A DNA stretch of 64,000 bases from Suilimivivens sp009774465 (lineage in GTDB: Bacteria; Bacillota; Clostridia; Lachnospirales; Lachnospiraceae): positions 1 through 64,000 of the forward strand of contig CANDAE010000001.1 of NCBI GenBank assembly GCA_947382645.1, given 5' to 3'. Positions within the stretch are counted from its first letter, which is position 1. Every line of letters begins with the position of its first letter. A program made the translations under genes and the position numbers. Under the pieces are notes generated by a model that saw only the letters and a list, made by a program, of their open reading frames with translations, was not told where the DNA came from and did no database searches. Shown one piece after another: positions 62,148 to 64,000 of this stretch.

Positions 62148-63347
62148 ATGGGTAATGAAGAATGTCAGGTAGGTATAGATGAATTTAATGTTGTCTTAAA
62201 ACCTACTTGTGATGTGGATACAGAGGATTGGATAGATGAAGTTGACGCTATTCTTGAAGTATTCTTTGGACGGTCGAAAATAGGCAAACTTTTTGGTACA
62301 ACCGCACTCAATGCCAGATGCCCGGCAGGATATACAGATGCATTGACAATAGATAAGGTCAGCTGGTATTTTGCAGTAGCGTGGCATAAGTATTATCCCG
62401 AAATGGGCTGTCTGGTTCGTTTTTCAGCGGAAGCATGGGCAACATATCAAAAGGCATATGAAGACTATTATGGAAGTCCGATGAATATTTGGGTATTTCT
62501 GCACATGATATTAAGTCCAATATACAAAGTAAGGATAAGCCGGATAGACTTGACGGCAGATTATAAAAATTATGGCTTCCGTCTTACTCCTGATTATATA
62601 TATCAAAAGCTGAAAAAAGGCGATTATGTTATTAAGGATTGCAAAGAAAGGGTTACACGCAGAAAAATCTCTGCAATAGAGAAGGACTGGGATGTTGAAA
62701 CATTCTACATTGGTTCAAAAAAGGAAAAATCAAAACTATTGATGAGGGTTTATGACAAAAGAACCGAACAGATACAGAAAACAGGATTTCGGCTGGACGA
62801 AGCCCTACAATGTGTGGATTGGACAAGATTTGAGGCATCTTACAGGGGTGATTACGCACACCAGATTACAGACCGGCTGATAAACGATATCAAAGGCACT
62901 GATGAACTTGCAGGTTTTATAGCACAGATGATTCTCAATAAGTATATGTTTTATGAAAAAACAACGGACAAACTAACAGGTGAAGAAATAGACGAAGAAA
63001 CAGAATTTACATACGAATTAATGCATATAGCAGAAAACAGTGCCAGTTACTCTCTGCGGACAGAGAATCCTGAAAACAACACTCTGGTTCAGTCCATCAG
63101 GTATTTAACAAAAGGTTCAGGTTTCTTTCCGATTATGCTTAAGGTGGGCTGTATATGGGGTGAAGATGCGGAGTTGGAATTGTTAGACTGGCTTTATCAG
63201 GAATATAAGAAAAAATATAAAAGTGAATCGCGTAACATTGATAAATTAGCCAAATGGTTTCATGATAACCGGAGCAGTTTATCAAAACAGGCTTTGGGGG
63301 ATTACTTGCAGGAAAAATATTATTTTAGTATTGGCGATACAGATTAA
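62148..63347 (+). CDS. Rep_trans-type replication initiator / MobT-like relaxase
   Basis: 399 residues of the RepA/MobT group found beside FtsK genes in Tn916-type elements. VRISRIDLTADYKNYG near 122-137 holds the metal-binding strand, KSKLLMRVYDKRTEQ near 192-206 is the conserved Y-D-K motif, and VDWTRFEASYRGDYAH near 222. It nicks DNA at oriT and may drive rolling-circle replication. Strong AGGAGG 8 bases before the ATG. It is followed by a 236-base gap with inverted repeats and the integrase. Confidence 0.9.
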   Translation: MGNEECQVGIDEFNVVLKPTCDVDTEDWIDEVDAILEVFFGRSKIGKLFGTTALNARCPAGYTDALTIDKVSWYFAVAWHKYYPEMGCLVRFSAEAWATYQKAYEDYYGSPMNIWVFLHMILSPIYKVRISRIDLTADYKNYGFRLTPDYIYQKLKKGDYVIKDCKERVTRRKISAIEKDWDVETFYIGSKKEKSKLLMRVYDKRTEQIQKTGFRLDEALQCVDWTRFEASYRGDYAHQITDRLINDIKGTDELAGFIAQMILNKYMFYEKTTDKLTGEEIDEETEFTYELMHIAENSASYSLRTENPENNTLVQSIRYLTKGSGFFPIMLKVGCIWGEDAELELLDWLYQEYKKKYKSESRNIDKLAKWFHDNRSSLSKQALGDYLQEKYYFSIGDTD

Positions 63348-63425
63348 GTATAGATTCTGAACAATGAATGTCAGTAAACAAAACATTATATTTTTAACAG
63401 GATTACCATTTCCCTATTAAAATGC

Positions 63426-63518
63426 GCCTAGCGTCTAGGCTGTCACAAAGCACTTAATGAGTTCGCACTCTCGATACCTTAAATTGCCATGGTACGGAGT
63501 GCGAAACGAATTTAGTGC
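63426..63518. repeat. Inverted repeats between rep and integrase genes
   Basis: GCCTAG/CTAGGC (63426-63431, 63435-63440) is a perfect small hairpin. A longer imperfect one follows: 63450-63478 with 63491-63518, starting GCACT, sharing TCGCACTC and ending in a TACC/GGTA loop-side pair. About 29 bases per arm. Candidates are oriT, single-strand origin or a regulatory hairpin before int. Confidence 0.6.
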
Positions 63519-63583
63519 GGCTGACTGGTACGGTAAGCTATATACAGCACGTAATTTTTGAAAGAAAGGGGGTGTTGCTCTAT

Positions 63584-64000
63584 ATGATTTCTATATCGCC
63601 AAGTGAAGCATTGGAAATTTTGAAAAAATTTTCCGGCTTATCTGATGCTGATGCATTGACAGAATTTTTTAGTCTTGCTAAGGTAAAAGGGGTAGATGAT
63701 GCACTGAATGATATAGTGAGTATGGAGAGAAAATACTATTTAGAGCAACACCCTTATGAAATTTATTATTCAGAGCATGACAAACGTTATAGGACGTATT
63801 TACCGCCTAAAAAGGACGGAGAAAAAAGGAAGCCTGTAACAGCCGTATCAAAAGAGAACCTTGAAAAGAAAATAGTCGCTTATTATAAGCAAATGGAAGT
63901 GAAACCGATTGTAAATACTTTAGAAAAGCTGTATCCTATGTTTTTAGATTATAAGGGAAAGGAAACTACCCTTGCAAATGCTCATAAATTAAATTGGGTA
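63584..64000 (+). CDS. Site-specific integrase (tyrosine recombinase), N-terminal part
   Basis: 139 codons of an open frame that runs off the window. ATG 63584 has AAGGGGG about 9 bases before. YYLEQHPYEIYYSEHDKRYRTYLP, then ENLEKKIVAYYK and LEKLYPMFLDYK, is the N-terminal region of integrases of Lachnospiraceae Tn916-like elements. The core-binding and catalytic domains (R-H-R-Y) must lie beyond 64000. It is the likely enzyme for integration at the tRNA 3' end repeats. Confidence 0.85.
   Translation, partial: MISISPSEALEILKKFSGLSDADALTEFFSLAKVKGVDDALNDIVSMERKYYLEQHPYEIYYSEHDKRYRTYLPPKKDGEKRKPVTAVSKENLEKKIVAYYKQMEVKPIVNTLEKLYPMFLDYKGKETTLANAHKLNWV

Overview
The window reads as chromosome of a low-to-mid GC anaerobic Firmicute, most likely a gut Lachnospiraceae (Blautia/Dorea-like; genus is a guess). 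The basis is strong AGGAGG-type ribosome binding sites, no outer-membrane genes, FeoA/FeoB with a small Cys-rich Feo protein, a class B sortase, DUF5058 and DUF4143 proteins, and a Firmicute-style mobilizable element.

Left part (1-26.5 kb, mostly minus strand): MATE exporter, M20 peptidase, a two-gene membrane operon, a MmcQ-like protein, a ClpP-like protein coupled to a short AraC regulator, a PAS-GGDEF-EAL protein, and a ferrous iron locus (feoA, feoB and a 48-residue Cys-rich protein) opposite a DtxR-type regulator, with palindromic operators. Next come HAD, LysR, a sortase B with its surface-protein partner, a sugar ABC transporter (binding protein and two permeases), DegV and carAB. Both the surface protein and the sugar-binding protein are broken at poly-G tracts.

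Middle (26.5-45.8 kb): a 12-gene minus-strand glycan locus built around Pel-like exopolysaccharide proteins. It holds PelF-like and PelG-like proteins, a PelE-like protein, and a PelD-like c-di-GMP receptor fused to an apparently inactive sugar epimerase. They sit with a DUF2194-like protein, GT2, GT4 and GT8 glycosyltransferases, a large polytopic protein and a membrane-anchored pullulanase. A Wzx-type flippase is divergent.

Right part (45.8-54.4 kb): DUF885, an AAA/DUF4143 ATPase, a TetR-flavodoxin operon with two clear operators, and small metabolic or hypothetical genes. A group II intron 5' relic lies directly behind a terminator hairpin.

Far right (54.4-64 kb): accessory DNA. Three copies of a 20-22 bp sequence matching the 3' end of a tRNA gene on the minus strand cut the region into two islands of about 1.4 kb and a larger element. 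Island 1 has GNAT and a PBECR-like gene. Island 2 has an ADP-ribosyltransferase-like gene and a RelB/YafQ toxin-antitoxin pair. The larger element has an XRE regulator, a secreted cysteine-peptidase-like protein, a large regulator, FtsK-type and Rep/relaxase-type proteins, and an integrase cut by the window end. This looks like repeated accretion at one tRNA gene that should lie just beyond the right edge.
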